Below are positions 16,502 through 25,519 of a DNA stretch of 64,000 nt, piece after piece. The DNA is taken from positions 2,356,001 to 2,420,000 of the forward strand of contig NZ_CP154826.1 in NCBI RefSeq assembly GCF_039613825.1, written 5' to 3'. The notes beneath the pieces were generated by a model that made no database searches, was not told the origin of the DNA, and saw only the letters and a list, made by a program, of their open reading frames with translations. Each line of letters opens with the position of its first letter. The stretch's first letter is position 1. Position numbers and translations under genes: made by a program. The stretch comes from Diaminobutyricibacter sp. McL0608 (lineage in GTDB: Bacteria; Actinomycetota; Actinomycetes; Actinomycetales; Microbacteriaceae).

Positions 16502-18133
16502 ATGAGCTCGACACCCGTGGGGGCGCACCCCGCCCCAGACGCTCATGGCGCAGCCCCAGGCACGCACGGCGCTCACGACAAAGGACTGCGCCGCAACGCG
16601 ATCGGACTCGGGCGCATCGTGGCGCTCGGGCTCGCATCCGTCGCCCCCGCCTACAGCCTCGCGGTGACCCTCGGCTTCGTCGTCGGCGCGGTCGGCTTGC
16701 AGACGCCGGCCGCGTTCCTGCTCGGCTTCATCCCCATCCTGTTCACGGCGTTCGCGTTCCGCGATCTCAACCAGGTCATGCCCGACTGCGGCGGCGTCTT
16801 CGTCTGGATCACCCGGGCACTCGGCCCCGTCGCCGGCTGGTTCTTCGGCGGCTGGGTCCCTCAGATCGCCACCTTCATCGCAACCGCCGCCCTCGCTGAG
16901 GTCGCGTCGGTCTACCTTTTCGATGCAGTCGGCCTCGAAGCGATCGCGGCCAACCCGCTGGCGACGACATCCTTCGCCGTCGTCCTGATCGCGATCAGCG
17001 CCGCGATCGCCGTGCGCGGGATCGAACTGGCGGCGTGGGTGCAGTACGCGCTCATCGCCCTGCAGATCGTGGCGATCGGCGGATTCTGCGTCGGCGCGTT
17101 CATCGCGATGTCGAACGGGACCGCCCCCGGCGCCGGCACGACACCCAGCCTCGACTGGTTCAACCCCTTCGCCGTGTCCGATCCGGGCGGTCTGGTCGGC
17201 GGAGTCATCCTCTGCCTGTTCATCTACTGGGGCTGGGATGCGCTCATCTCCGTCAACGAGGAGACAACCGACCGCTCGCGCACACCCGGTCGCGCGGTAA
17301 TGATCTCGACGGTCATCCTGCTCGTGCTCTACTGCGGCGCATCCGTCGCGGCCATCGGCTTCGGTGGCATCGACCTCATCACCGACCCCAAGAACATCAA
17401 CGACGTGTTGTCCGTGCTCGGGCCGATGGCGACCGGCGAGGTGTTCGGACGCGTCATCACGCTGGCGATCGGGCTCTCCGCCCTTGCCGCTCTGTTCACC
17501 GTCGCGGTCTCGACGCCCCGTTCGTGGCTGAGCATGGCCACCTACAAGGCGCTCCCGTCCGCCATCCGGCGCGTGCACCGCATCCATCGCACCCCGCACG
17601 TCGCCACCTACTGGTGGGCCGGCATCAGCATTGCAACGATCGTGCTGCTGACGCTGCTCGCGACCGACTTCATCGGGCTGGCCATCCTGGCGATCGGCGT
17701 GATGATCGCCGCCTACTACGCGGTGACGGCGATCTCGGCCATCGTGTACTTCGCGCCAGACATACGACGGAACGTGGGGCGGCTGATCGTGGCCGGAATC
17801 CTCCCGGGGCTCGGTGCCGTGATGATGGTGATCGCGTTCGTGGTGAGTGCCGTCCAGATGGCGGCGCCGGACTACGTGGGCGCCTCCATCCTCGGAATCG
17901 GCACTGTTTTCTGGATCGGGATCGGCGGGCTGGTGCTCGGGGTCATCGTGACCTACGCGCTGCGGCCGTACTTCCGGGACTTCTTCGGCGGCCGCACGAT
18001 CCCGACCGGCAAGGTCGGCGACACGGACTTCGTCATCGCAGACCCGGTCGACTCCCCCGTTGTTCGCGGCGACGCGAACGCCGACCTCGCCGACCTCGAA
18101 ACCGACTCCACCCTGATCCGAGAGGAGCGCTGA
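16502..18133 (+). CDS. APC superfamily amino acid/amine permease
   Basis: A 543-residue membrane protein with about 12 helices. The first-helix region LGRIVALGLASVAPAYSLAV and the following MPDCGGVFVWITRALGPVAG match the consensus for amino acid/polyamine/organocation permeases. The C-terminal tail is acidic and cytoplasmic. The ATG at 16502 is chosen for its AAGGAGAG ribosome-binding site; an upstream in-frame start at 16430 would place the promoter inside the gene. It is followed after one base by a nitrilase-family gene, so it probably imports an amide, nitrile or amine that the enzyme then hydrolyses. Confidence 0.92.
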   Translation: MSSTPVGAHPAPDAHGAAPGTHGAHDKGLRRNAIGLGRIVALGLASVAPAYSLAVTLGFVVGAVGLQTPAAFLLGFIPILFTAFAFRDLNQVMPDCGGVFVWITRALGPVAGWFFGGWVPQIATFIATAALAEVASVYLFDAVGLEAIAANPLATTSFAVVLIAISAAIAVRGIELAAWVQYALIALQIVAIGGFCVGAFIAMSNGTAPGAGTTPSLDWFNPFAVSDPGGLVGGVILCLFIYWGWDALISVNEETTDRSRTPGRAVMISTVILLVLYCGASVAAIGFGGIDLITDPKNINDVLSVLGPMATGEVFGRVITLAIGLSALAALFTVAVSTPRSWLSMATYKALPSAIRRVHRIHRTPHVATYWWAGISIATIVLLTLLATDFIGLAILAIGVMIAAYYAVTAISAIVYFAPDIRRNVGRLIVAGILPGLGAVMMVIAFVVSAVQMAAPDYVGASILGIGTVFWIGIGGLVLGVIVTYALRPYFRDFFGGRTIPTGKVGDTDFVIADPVDSPVVRGDANADLADLETDSTLIREER

Positions 18134-18134
18134 G

Positions 18135-19010
18135 ATGCGCGTTCTGTCCATTGCCGCAATCCAGACGGCGCCTGTTTCGGGCGACCTCGAAGCCACGTGG
18201 GACCGATTCGAAGCGCAGGTGCGCGCGGCGAAAGCGTTGCGGCCGCACGTCAACCTGGTCGTGGTTCCCGAACTGCTGCTGGCGGCTCCGGGTCCGCTGC
18301 TTCTCGAGGATGCTGAAGCGGATGCTCGCGCCGCCACGACGGTTCCAGGCCCGGTGACCGACAGGTTGTGCGCGCTCGCGCGATCACTACAGATCTGGCT
18401 CGTGCCCGGGACGCTCGTGGAACAGACCGAGGACGGACGCCTCTTCAATACGGCGCTGGCGATCTCGCCCGATGGGGACATCGCGGCGCGCTATCGCAAA
18501 CTGTTCCCCTGGCGCCCGTACGAGGAGCTGCTGCCGGGGAGCGAGTTCGTGACCTTCGACATCCCAGGGGTCGGGCGGGTCGGGCTGGCGATCTGCTTCG
18601 ACGGGAGCTTCCCGGAAGTGTCGCGGCAGCTGGCCTGGCTGGGAGCCGAGGTGATCATCCAGCCCACTCTTACGACCACACGCGACCGCGAGATGGAGAT
18701 CGTGATGGCGCGGGCGAACGCATTCGCGAACCAGGTGTATGTCGTCAACCTGAACGGGGCGGCTCCCGTGGGAGTCGGCGAGAGTGTCGTCGTGGACCCC
18801 GAGGGAACGGTCATGCAGACCGCCGGGGGCGGCGAAGAGGTGCTGTTCGCAGTGCTCGACCTGGATCGCGTGGCGTTGGTGCGCGAATACGGATCGCACG
18901 GGATCAACCGGCCGTGGGTTCAGCTGGCCGACCAGTGTGCCCGGCTGCAGTATCCGATGTTCGGCGGGGCGACGGTGCAGGCGCCGGCCTGGGTGACAGC
19001 GGACAGCTGA
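18135..19010 (+). CDS. Carbon-nitrogen hydrolase (nitrilase superfamily)
   Basis: A 291-residue cytoplasmic enzyme with the complete triad: Glu46 (VVVPELLL), Lys122 (RYRKLFPW) and Cys154 (LAICFDGSFPE). These enzymes hydrolyse amides, carbamoyl amines or nitriles to acids and ammonia. Motif spacing and length fit an aliphatic amidase or N-carbamoyl-amine type rather than a true nitrilase, but the exact substrate cannot be read from sequence. It begins one base after the permease stop and is under the same TetR-controlled promoter. Confidence 0.9.
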   Translation: MRVLSIAAIQTAPVSGDLEATWDRFEAQVRAAKALRPHVNLVVVPELLLAAPGPLLLEDAEADARAATTVPGPVTDRLCALARSLQIWLVPGTLVEQTEDGRLFNTALAISPDGDIAARYRKLFPWRPYEELLPGSEFVTFDIPGVGRVGLAICFDGSFPEVSRQLAWLGAEVIIQPTLTTTRDREMEIVMARANAFANQVYVVNLNGAAPVGVGESVVVDPEGTVMQTAGGGEEVLFAVLDLDRVALVREYGSHGINRPWVQLADQCARLQYPMFGGATVQAPAWVTADS

Positions 19011-19012
19011 CG

Positions 19013-20131
19013 TCAACTCGAAGGGGACGGCGACGGGCTCGACGAGGGTTTCGGCTGCTTCAGCTCGGCCAACGCCTTTTCGAATGCGCTGATGGTCGCA
19101 GCGTCCACCGTCCCGGTCGGCTCGACACCGAGCTTGGTCTGGAACGCCATCACCGCATCCGTCAAGGCGGGCGTCCACACACCGTCCACCGGGCCGTCCC
19201 AGAAGCCGGCGAGCTTCAGGGTCTGCTGGATCGCGGCTGTCGTCGCCGTGCTCTGCTGGGCGGCGGCGCCGCCGAGCGCCTGGAGTTTCGCATCCAGAGC
19301 TGCGGCCGTCGCCTTGTCGACCGCGCCGGTCACGGGCAGCCCGCTCGCCTTCTGAAGATCTTCGACCGCTGTGACAGTCTGCGGCCCGTAGATGCCGTCC
19401 ACCTCACCCTTGTAGTATCCGGCGGCCGCCAGATCCTGTTGGAGCGCGGTCACGTACATGCTCACTGCCGCCTGGGCCTGCGGGTCGGACAGGCATCCCG
19501 CCTCGGCGAACAGGCGCAGCCACGCGAACTCGAGCGCGACCGCCGCACTGTTGAAGTTCTCCGATGCGTCCGCCAGAGTCGTCGTGTCTGTGATCGACGC
19601 TTGCGCGTCAGAGAAATCAGAGTCGGCCTGCTTGACGCGATCCACGGTGGCTGCCGGAACCAGAGAGGTCGCCGTCGGCGTGGGAGTTGCGGCAGGCGCG
19701 GGCGAGCCCGAGGGTCCCGCTTTCGCCCGGTCGAGCGCCGCTTGCGCCTCGGCGAGCTCCTTTTCGGCTTTCTCGAGCTCCTGCTGAGCTGCGACCGCAG
19801 CCTCGGCACTGTCGAACGCAGTCGCGCGAGGCCTCGCGAGGTCGGAGCCGGCATCCGTCACATCTCCGACTGTGGGGGCGGTCTGGGTGAGCACGTCGCC
19901 GTAGCGATCGAGGGCCGTGATGTAGGTCTTGCTCGACTGGCAGAACGTGTCGGACGCAGCCGTCTGCGCTGTTTTTGCCTCCTTGACCGCCTTCTCCTTG
20001 GCGGTCACCTGAGCCTGCGCCTTGTCGACTGGGCTTGCATCGGAGCACCCGGCAAGTCCTGCGACAGCTACAACGGCCACCACCAGGGCGGCCGCCCGAA
20101 CGCTCCAGGCGGTTCCAGACTCGAGCTTCAC
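19013..20131 (-). CDS. Lipoprotein with two peptidoglycan-binding domains
   Basis: A 372-residue lipoprotein. The signal peptide ends in the lipobox LAGC (Cys29). Then come a coiled-coil-like Ala/Lys/Glu region (about 35-135), a Pro/Thr/Ala linker, a helical segment, and two PG_binding_1 domains (about 225-280 and 292-358) marked by LAAAGYYKGEVDGIYGPQTV and LKLAGFWDGPVDGVWTPALT. The tail is PSSSPSPSPSS. It probably bridges membrane and cell wall. The GTG at 20131 was chosen for AGGGGG five bases upstream; the longer frame from 20230 lacks this and would bury the signal peptide. It is convergent with the nitrilase gene. Confidence 0.88.
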   Translation of the reverse strand: MKLESGTAWSVRAAALVVAVVAVAGLAGCSDASPVDKAQAQVTAKEKAVKEAKTAQTAASDTFCQSSKTYITALDRYGDVLTQTAPTVGDVTDAGSDLARPRATAFDSAEAAVAAQQELEKAEKELAEAQAALDRAKAGPSGSPAPAATPTPTATSLVPAATVDRVKQADSDFSDAQASITDTTTLADASENFNSAAVALEFAWLRLFAEAGCLSDPQAQAAVSMYVTALQQDLAAAGYYKGEVDGIYGPQTVTAVEDLQKASGLPVTGAVDKATAAALDAKLQALGGAAAQQSTATTAAIQQTLKLAGFWDGPVDGVWTPALTDAVMAFQTKLGVEPTGTVDAATISAFEKALAELKQPKPSSSPSPSPSS

Positions 20132-20405
20132 GTGTACCCCCTGATCACGAACGCTGCCGAAGGATGCCACCCACCCGGATCGCGAGAACCGCACTATCGC
20201 TGCGTGGCCGGGTTGGGGTTCAGTATGCACCCCCAGGCGCAGGCGTCGAAAGGGAAGGCGAGCGCCACCCCGAATTGGGGGTAGACACCCTCTCCCGGTC
20301 CTGAAAACATGAGCGCGCGCCTCGGATAGACGGCCGCCAAAAACAGAACACGAGCAACTCCTGAGTCAGGCAGAGCTACGGTCCCGAGACAGAGGAGTGC
20401 TGTCT

Positions 20406-22250
20406 GTGCTGAAAAGACGTCGTTCGAGGATCATCGCCGGTTCTGCGCTCCTTGCGACGCTCGCGTCGTTGGCATCCGGCGTAGTCCTCGCCTCACCGTC
20501 TCTGGCCGATACCCCGACCTTCACGCTCAGCGGAACGATCACAGTGGACCAGCAGACCGGCCCGGCAGTGCCAGTCGGTTACGGGCAGATCTGGCTGTTC
20601 TCCCTTTCGGCGAACGGGGGCGCGCCTGTCCCGGCCCAATGGCCGACGGACGATCCGGAGATCGTCCAATCGCTCCAGTTCGCTCCCGGCGACAACGGCA
20701 ACTTCTCCTTCTCCGGCGTCTCCCCTGGGCGCTATCGCATCTTCATCAGGCCCGACGGTCTGGCCCCGACGAGCTGGCTCGGCTCAGCGTACAAAGATGA
20801 AAGCACGGTCATCACCGTCACGGACAGCGATATCACTGGTCTGAACGATGAACTTCCGGCTCCGGGGTCCATCAGCGGCACCATCGCGACCACCCCCGCT
20901 TCGTGGCTGGCGGTAGGCGCGCCAAACGGTCTCATCCAGGCGGTGGCTTACCCGTACGACCCGATCACCGGCCTCCTCGACCCGGTGAATCGCTCACTGT
21001 CCCAGAACATTGCGAGCGACGGTTCGTACACGCTCGATGACCTCATGCCCGGCGACTATGTGGTTCGGGTCTCGTGGCCCAACACCGGTGGCGATGCCCC
21101 GAAGTTGACCACGCAGTACAGTCCGGAGTCCGGGCTGATCCATGTTTCAGCCGGCAGCACCACCACCGGCGCCGATGTCACATTGCCTTACAACGGCAAC
21201 TATTGGGTGAATCGCTTTTCAGGTGCCGACCGCTTCGGTACTGCCGTGGCCGTCTCCAAAGTCTTCTTTCCGTCGCCTCAGCCGAAGGCGAACGTCGTCT
21301 TCATCGCGGACGGTCTCAACTACCCGGATGCGCTCAGTGCATCCGCGGCAGCCGCGCGCCTCGGCGGCCCCCTTCTGCTCGTCTCGCCGACCGGCATTCC
21401 CGCCACGGTCGTTGCGGAGCTCCATCGTCTGGGAGCACCCAGAATCGTTGTCGTCGGAGGTGTGAGCGCTGTCAGTGCAGCCGTCTATGCGCAACTCACA
21501 AGTTATGTCGCCTCGCCCGATGACATCACCCGCATCAGTGGAGCGGACAGATACGCGACCTCCCGGGCGATTGCGGACTTCGCATTCCAGGGCACGAATC
21601 AACAGACGCACCTCGATGCGGTGTTCATCGCCACGGGAGCGAACTACCCCGATGCCCTCGTCGCAGGAGGAGCCGCCGGCTATGAGCAATCGCCGGTGCT
21701 GCTCGTCAACGGGTCAGCGGCCACGCTGGACGCACCGACGATGGACCTCCTGACCACGCTGAACCCGGGCGACATCTATGTGGTCGGCGGCGCAGGTGCC
21801 GTCTCGGCGGGTATTCAAGCCCAACTCAACACGCTGGCGACACCCGAGGTGATTCGACTTGCCGGGCTCTCCCGCTATGACACCGCCGTCGCCGTCAACA
21901 CCGAGATCTTCCCATTCGCAGACGAAGGTGTTCTCGCCACGGCATCCGGGTTCGCGGATGCGCTGTCCATTTCAGCCGTGTCCGGCGTCTCGGGCATCCC
22001 GATGTATCTGTCCACCAAGGCCTGCATACCGCAGGTTTCGTGGTCGGCAGCGTTCAGCCTCGGCGTGGTCACGTATTATTCAGTCGGCGGTCCAGCCGCC
22101 CTGAGCGATGACGTGGCCAAGGGACTCACGACGTGTAACAACGGCCCTGCCGTCGCCTCATTCCGCGCAGCGGCAGGTCCGCTGAGCGCGCCGGCCTCCC
22201 CCCAGCCGGCACCCGCACCGAGCCTTGTCCGCCCGCAGACCGGCCACTGA
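20406..22250 (+). CDS. Secreted cell-wall-binding-2 repeat protein with prealbumin-like domains
   Basis: A 614-residue exported protein. A signal peptide (RSRIIAGSALLATLASLASG to about residue 35) is followed by two carboxypeptidase-regulatory/prealbumin-like beta domains (about 40-140: NGNFSFSGVSPGRYRIFI; about 150-265: DGSYTLDDLMPGDYVVRV). Then come three CW_binding_2 repeats starting NRFSGADRFGTAVAVS, TRISGADRYATSRAIA and IRLAGLSRYDTAVAVN, and a Pro/Ala tail. In clostridia CW_binding_2 anchors proteins to cell-wall anionic polymers; the same is presumed here. The GTG at 20406 has AGAGGAG eight bases upstream. A second such protein is encoded 42 bases downstream. Confidence 0.9.
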   Translation: MLKRRRSRIIAGSALLATLASLASGVVLASPSLADTPTFTLSGTITVDQQTGPAVPVGYGQIWLFSLSANGGAPVPAQWPTDDPEIVQSLQFAPGDNGNFSFSGVSPGRYRIFIRPDGLAPTSWLGSAYKDESTVITVTDSDITGLNDELPAPGSISGTIATTPASWLAVGAPNGLIQAVAYPYDPITGLLDPVNRSLSQNIASDGSYTLDDLMPGDYVVRVSWPNTGGDAPKLTTQYSPESGLIHVSAGSTTTGADVTLPYNGNYWVNRFSGADRFGTAVAVSKVFFPSPQPKANVVFIADGLNYPDALSASAAAARLGGPLLLVSPTGIPATVVAELHRLGAPRIVVVGGVSAVSAAVYAQLTSYVASPDDITRISGADRYATSRAIADFAFQGTNQQTHLDAVFIATGANYPDALVAGGAAGYEQSPVLLVNGSAATLDAPTMDLLTTLNPGDIYVVGGAGAVSAGIQAQLNTLATPEVIRLAGLSRYDTAVAVNTEIFPFADEGVLATASGFADALSISAVSGVSGIPMYLSTKACIPQVSWSAAFSLGVVTYYSVGGPAALSDDVAKGLTTCNNGPAVASFRAAAGPLSAPASPQPAPAPSLVRPQTGH

Positions 22251-22292
22251 CTCTTACCCCAGACCGACCCCTCCCCAGGACAGGCACACCGT

Positions 22293-23561
22293 ATGAATCG
22301 CTCCACCACGCTCACGACCGCCGGCTCATCCTCTCGCTCAGCCGTCGGGAGAATGGTCGTCGTGGCCGCACTCGTCTTCGCGGTCGCTGTCTCACTCGCG
22401 GTGCTTCCGATCGCCCGCGCAGAAGCAAAGACGTACACACCTGTCATGCCGACACCGACGCGCATCTCCGGTGCCGACCGTTACCAGACTGCGGTCGCGG
22501 TCGCGAAAGAGCTCTACCCGAGCACCGCCTCAATCGTCCTGATCGCGACGGGCCTGGATTTCCCGGATGCGCTCGCTGCCGCCCCCATCGCCGCAAAGCT
22601 CGGCGGTCCGCTCCTGCTCACCGCACCAGGCTCGCTGCCGCCTGCGGTCGGTGCCGAGCTCACGTCACTCGACCCGTCGACGGTAGTGCTCGTGGGCGGA
22701 TCCGGCGCCGTCTCCCCCGCCGTGGCGAGTACGATCTCCTCGCTCCTCCCCGCCGCCACGATCACGCGGATTTCGGGCGCCGACCGCTACGCGACTGCGC
22801 GCGCTCTTGTGGATTACGCCTTCCCGAACGGCGCATCCAATGTCTTTCTCGCGACCGGCGCGAACTTTCCGGATGCGCTGGCTGCGGCCGCGACGGCCGG
22901 CGCGCAGGGCGAACCCCTGATTCTGGTGAACGGCTCCGCCGGCTCGATCGATAACACGACCGTCACCTTCTTGTACAGCCTGGCTGTGACAGGTGTGTTC
23001 GTTGCCGGCGGCGGCGGATCGGTCTCGATGTCGATCCTCAACCAGGTCAACAAAATGGGTCTGCTCGCTGGAATGGCGTCAGAGATCGACCGCTACCAGA
23101 CCGCGGATGCGATCGCGTCATCAGCATTCGGGCAGATCGGTTCGAACGCTCTGATTGCTACCGGCACCCAGTTTCCGGATGCCCTCTCCGCAGCGACGCT
23201 CGCCGCCGCAACGCATACTCCGCTCTACCTGAGCACGCCGACCTGCATCCCGGAAGACACCTACGACTCGATCCAGATCGTGACCCCGAAGGCGGTGACA
23301 CTGGTCGGCGGAACCGGCGCCCTGAGTCAGGGCGTCGCCAACTACGCTCAGTGCGCGACGAACCATTTCGACGTGACCGAGAACGTCGACGTGGTGGCCA
23401 CGAAAACCAACGGGAACTATTCGTCCACCTGCGTTCCGGGTGACAAGTACTACTGGTTCTTCCAACCGTTCCGGGGAGCGACGGTCCCGGGGCCCGTTGA
23501 CTTTCTCTGGACCTACCGCGTGTCTGGACCGAATCTCATCATCTACTACTGCGCGAGTTGA
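22293..23561 (+). CDS. Secreted cell-wall-binding-2 repeat protein
   Basis: A 422-residue exported protein: a long signal sequence (residues 1-45, MVVVAALVFAVAVSLAVLPI), three CW_binding_2 repeats (TRISGADRYQTAVAVA, TRISGADRYATARALV, and a divergent SEIDRYQTADAIASSA), and a C-terminal 55-residue module with three cysteines (STCVPG, QCATNH, YYCAS) that may be its functional or disulfide-locked end. It follows its longer paralogue by 42 bases without an evident terminator, so the two are probably co-transcribed and arose by duplication. Confidence 0.88.
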   Translation: MNRSTTLTTAGSSSRSAVGRMVVVAALVFAVAVSLAVLPIARAEAKTYTPVMPTPTRISGADRYQTAVAVAKELYPSTASIVLIATGLDFPDALAAAPIAAKLGGPLLLTAPGSLPPAVGAELTSLDPSTVVLVGGSGAVSPAVASTISSLLPAATITRISGADRYATARALVDYAFPNGASNVFLATGANFPDALAAAATAGAQGEPLILVNGSAGSIDNTTVTFLYSLAVTGVFVAGGGGSVSMSILNQVNKMGLLAGMASEIDRYQTADAIASSAFGQIGSNALIATGTQFPDALSAATLAAATHTPLYLSTPTCIPEDTYDSIQIVTPKAVTLVGGTGALSQGVANYAQCATNHFDVTENVDVVATKTNGNYSSTCVPGDKYYWFFQPFRGATVPGPVDFLWTYRVSGPNLIIYYCAS

Positions 23562-23630
23562 TCTCGTGGGGGCTCCAGCCGGCTCGGTTTATGCGCTGGC
23601 ATACACAAAGATGAGGAATACTCTTAATTT

Positions 23631-24920
23631 GTGAATACCAAGCGAGCATATTGCGGCCTCCTCGACGATTTCGCTGCTCGGAACAACGACCCGCTGGCGA
23701 TCGGGACCCTCGCGAAGCTCAATAATCACCTGATCTCCTCGGTGATCATCGGCGATCCGCTGCTCATCAACGACGGCTATCTCGTGATGAATCCGGCGCT
23801 CCGCGCAGCGATCGTGAACCCGAAGAAGAGTCCGTTTCAGGAGCTGGTCCGAAGCGGATTCATCAGGATCGTCTCCCGTAACGGCGGCGACCTCCCCGGC
23901 CTCCCCAAGCTGATGGCCGACCAGAACATCGAATCAGCCCTGAAACTGATCAGCGACCCGGCCTACGAGCGCGAAATCGCGCCAGCGCTCGAGAAGTGGT
24001 CGGCATCGCTCAACTCCGGGCAATCCGACTGGGCCAGACCGTGGCCGGCCCATCGCACGGATGCTGTCTTCGGCAAGCTCGGCCGCCGCATCCTCGACGC
24101 CCTCATCCAGAGGAACGGACCTGACCGCGACCAGGTGGTGCGTTTCAGTGACGCTCTGGGCGACCGAGTCGGCTCGCGCAACGCGTGGGAGAAGGTCGCC
24201 GCCGATCTCGTCAGGGCGCAGAATCTGTCCAGCCGGACCCGAGCCGAACTGATGGCCGCCGCCAACGAGTCCTACCAGTACGCGTGGGGATGCGGCCTGC
24301 TCGACAAGCAGAACCCGGTGAGCGTGCAGACACGCACGACCCGGTTTCTCTACGATCTCGACCTGCCCGGCGAGCAGGTGGCGGCCGAGTCGCGAGACCA
24401 CGTTCGGGTCTTCGTTCCGAACCAGAAGGTCGTTGCCAAGAAGATCCGCAAGCATTGGGAAGGGCTGGGTCACGTCGCGGGCCCTACCTCCAGCACAGCT
24501 GAAATCAAACAGAAGTTTCGCGCAAGCGTAGCGGCGTACTACGCCGGTGAACCGGGTGCGGAAAAAGAGGTCAAACGCCTGTCGCGCGAGTATTCGGCTG
24601 CCCTTGCGGATGTGTTCTCGACCGGCGAATTCGCTCGCGCGGGGTTCGACGTCGTCTTTGCGGCGGTGGCCCTTGGCGTTCCGCTTCTCGTGGCCGGCCC
24701 ACCGGGAATCGCCATCGCAGCCGGCATCGCAGTGGCCGGCATCGCCGCCAACCATACGAAGCCGACGAGCACCCTGATCTCCCGCCTGGGCCAGACGAAG
24801 CGGCACAAATGGATCGACAACCTCAGAGCATCCGACGCGAAGAACACGTCTTCCTCGTTCGAACTCAACCCGACAAGTGCGGCCGAGGTCATGGAGAGCA
24901 TCCCCCTCTTCACTTCCTGA
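23631..24920 (+). CDS. Unrecognised 429-residue protein
   Basis: A GTG-initiated gene 69 bases after the CW-binding pair. The first 310 residues are soluble and helix-rich, with no motif I recognise. At about 335-370 there is a strongly hydrophobic hairpin (VFAAVALGVPLLVAGPPGIA then IAAGIAVAGIAA) able to insert in a membrane, followed by a hydrophilic tail. No signal peptide is present, so the N-terminus is probably cytoplasmic. The region before the start is AT-rich (ATGAGGAATACTCTTAATTT) and the nearest Shine-Dalgarno-like GAGGA is 13 bases away, so translation may be poorly initiated or leaderless. Function unknown. Confidence 0.75.
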   Translation: MNTKRAYCGLLDDFAARNNDPLAIGTLAKLNNHLISSVIIGDPLLINDGYLVMNPALRAAIVNPKKSPFQELVRSGFIRIVSRNGGDLPGLPKLMADQNIESALKLISDPAYEREIAPALEKWSASLNSGQSDWARPWPAHRTDAVFGKLGRRILDALIQRNGPDRDQVVRFSDALGDRVGSRNAWEKVAADLVRAQNLSSRTRAELMAAANESYQYAWGCGLLDKQNPVSVQTRTTRFLYDLDLPGEQVAAESRDHVRVFVPNQKVVAKKIRKHWEGLGHVAGPTSSTAEIKQKFRASVAAYYAGEPGAEKEVKRLSREYSAALADVFSTGEFARAGFDVVFAAVALGVPLLVAGPPGIAIAAGIAVAGIAANHTKPTSTLISRLGQTKRHKWIDNLRASDAKNTSSSFELNPTSAAEVMESIPLFTS

Positions 24921-25176
24921 GCGCGCACCAGTGACATACCCCGGATCGCCTCGGATTTCGCCCCCTCCCGGCCGGTAATGTCCGCGGATACGGTGGTTGC
25001 ATCACGTCAGGTGGCTCGCCGGACCGCATGATGCGGGCGGTAGTCTCGGGGCACCGGCGTGCGCTGTCTCGGGCGTGGCGTGGTTTCGCGTCACGCCCGA
25101 GTTCAGGTCCGTGGGCGTGGTAGTGCTGAGTCCGAACACATTGAGGCGGACGCACAGTGAGCGTACGGTGAGGCTC

Positions 25177-25338
25177 ATGCTCATCCTGGTAATCGTGCTC
25201 GTCGTGCTGTGGATCATTCTGGCTATCGTCGGGTTCGCCATCAAAGGGCTGCTCTGGCTGGGCATCATCGGGATAGTCCTCGTGCTCGCCACGATCGCGA
25301 TCGGAGCAATCCGGCGCTCGTCGTCGTCGAAGAAGTAG
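25177..25338 (+). CDS. Small hydrophobic membrane protein (53 aa)
   Basis: A 53-residue protein made almost entirely of two hydrophobic stretches (MLILVIVLVVLWIILAIVGF and GLLWLGIIGIVLVLATIAIG) with a basic, serine-rich end (RRSSSSKK). Small proteins of this type are common in actinobacteria and are annotated only as hydrophobic proteins. A GTG at 25168 is an alternative start adding three residues. The 256 bases upstream (24921-25176) show no gene I can support. Confidence 0.65.
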   Translation: MLILVIVLVVLWIILAIVGFAIKGLLWLGIIGIVLVLATIAIGAIRRSSSSKK

Positions 25339-25414
25339 GCGTAGCGCCACGGGTTCACGCGAGAGGCGCGCGCCCCGGAACCGGGGGAACAGGACCCATT
25401 CCGAGGCGCGCAGT

Positions 25415-25435
25415 GGGGCATACCCGAAATGCCCC
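25415..25435. terminator. Possible terminator hairpin between convergent genes
   Basis: GGGGCAT, seven bases, ATGCCCC form a perfect stem between the small hydrophobic protein gene and the convergent esterase gene. There is no T-tract, so termination is only suggested by position. Confidence 0.4.
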
Positions 25436-25519
25436 TCGGTAACGTTAACAGTCCGGCTGCAGCAAAGACAATTATTCGCCCCCGCGGGTCGCTCTGCGAG
25501 AGCTCACAGAAATGAGCCC

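Noticed and set aside
15755-18481. 908-residue minus-strand open frame
   Set aside because: Only the last 199 residues are the TetR protein; the rest runs antisense through the permease gene and is low-complexity charged sequence.
20132-20405. Possible riboswitch (c-di-AMP type) upstream of the wall-associated genes
   Set aside because: I looked for the conserved ydaO core on both strands and saw none; only a GGGG/CCCC-rich stretch is present.
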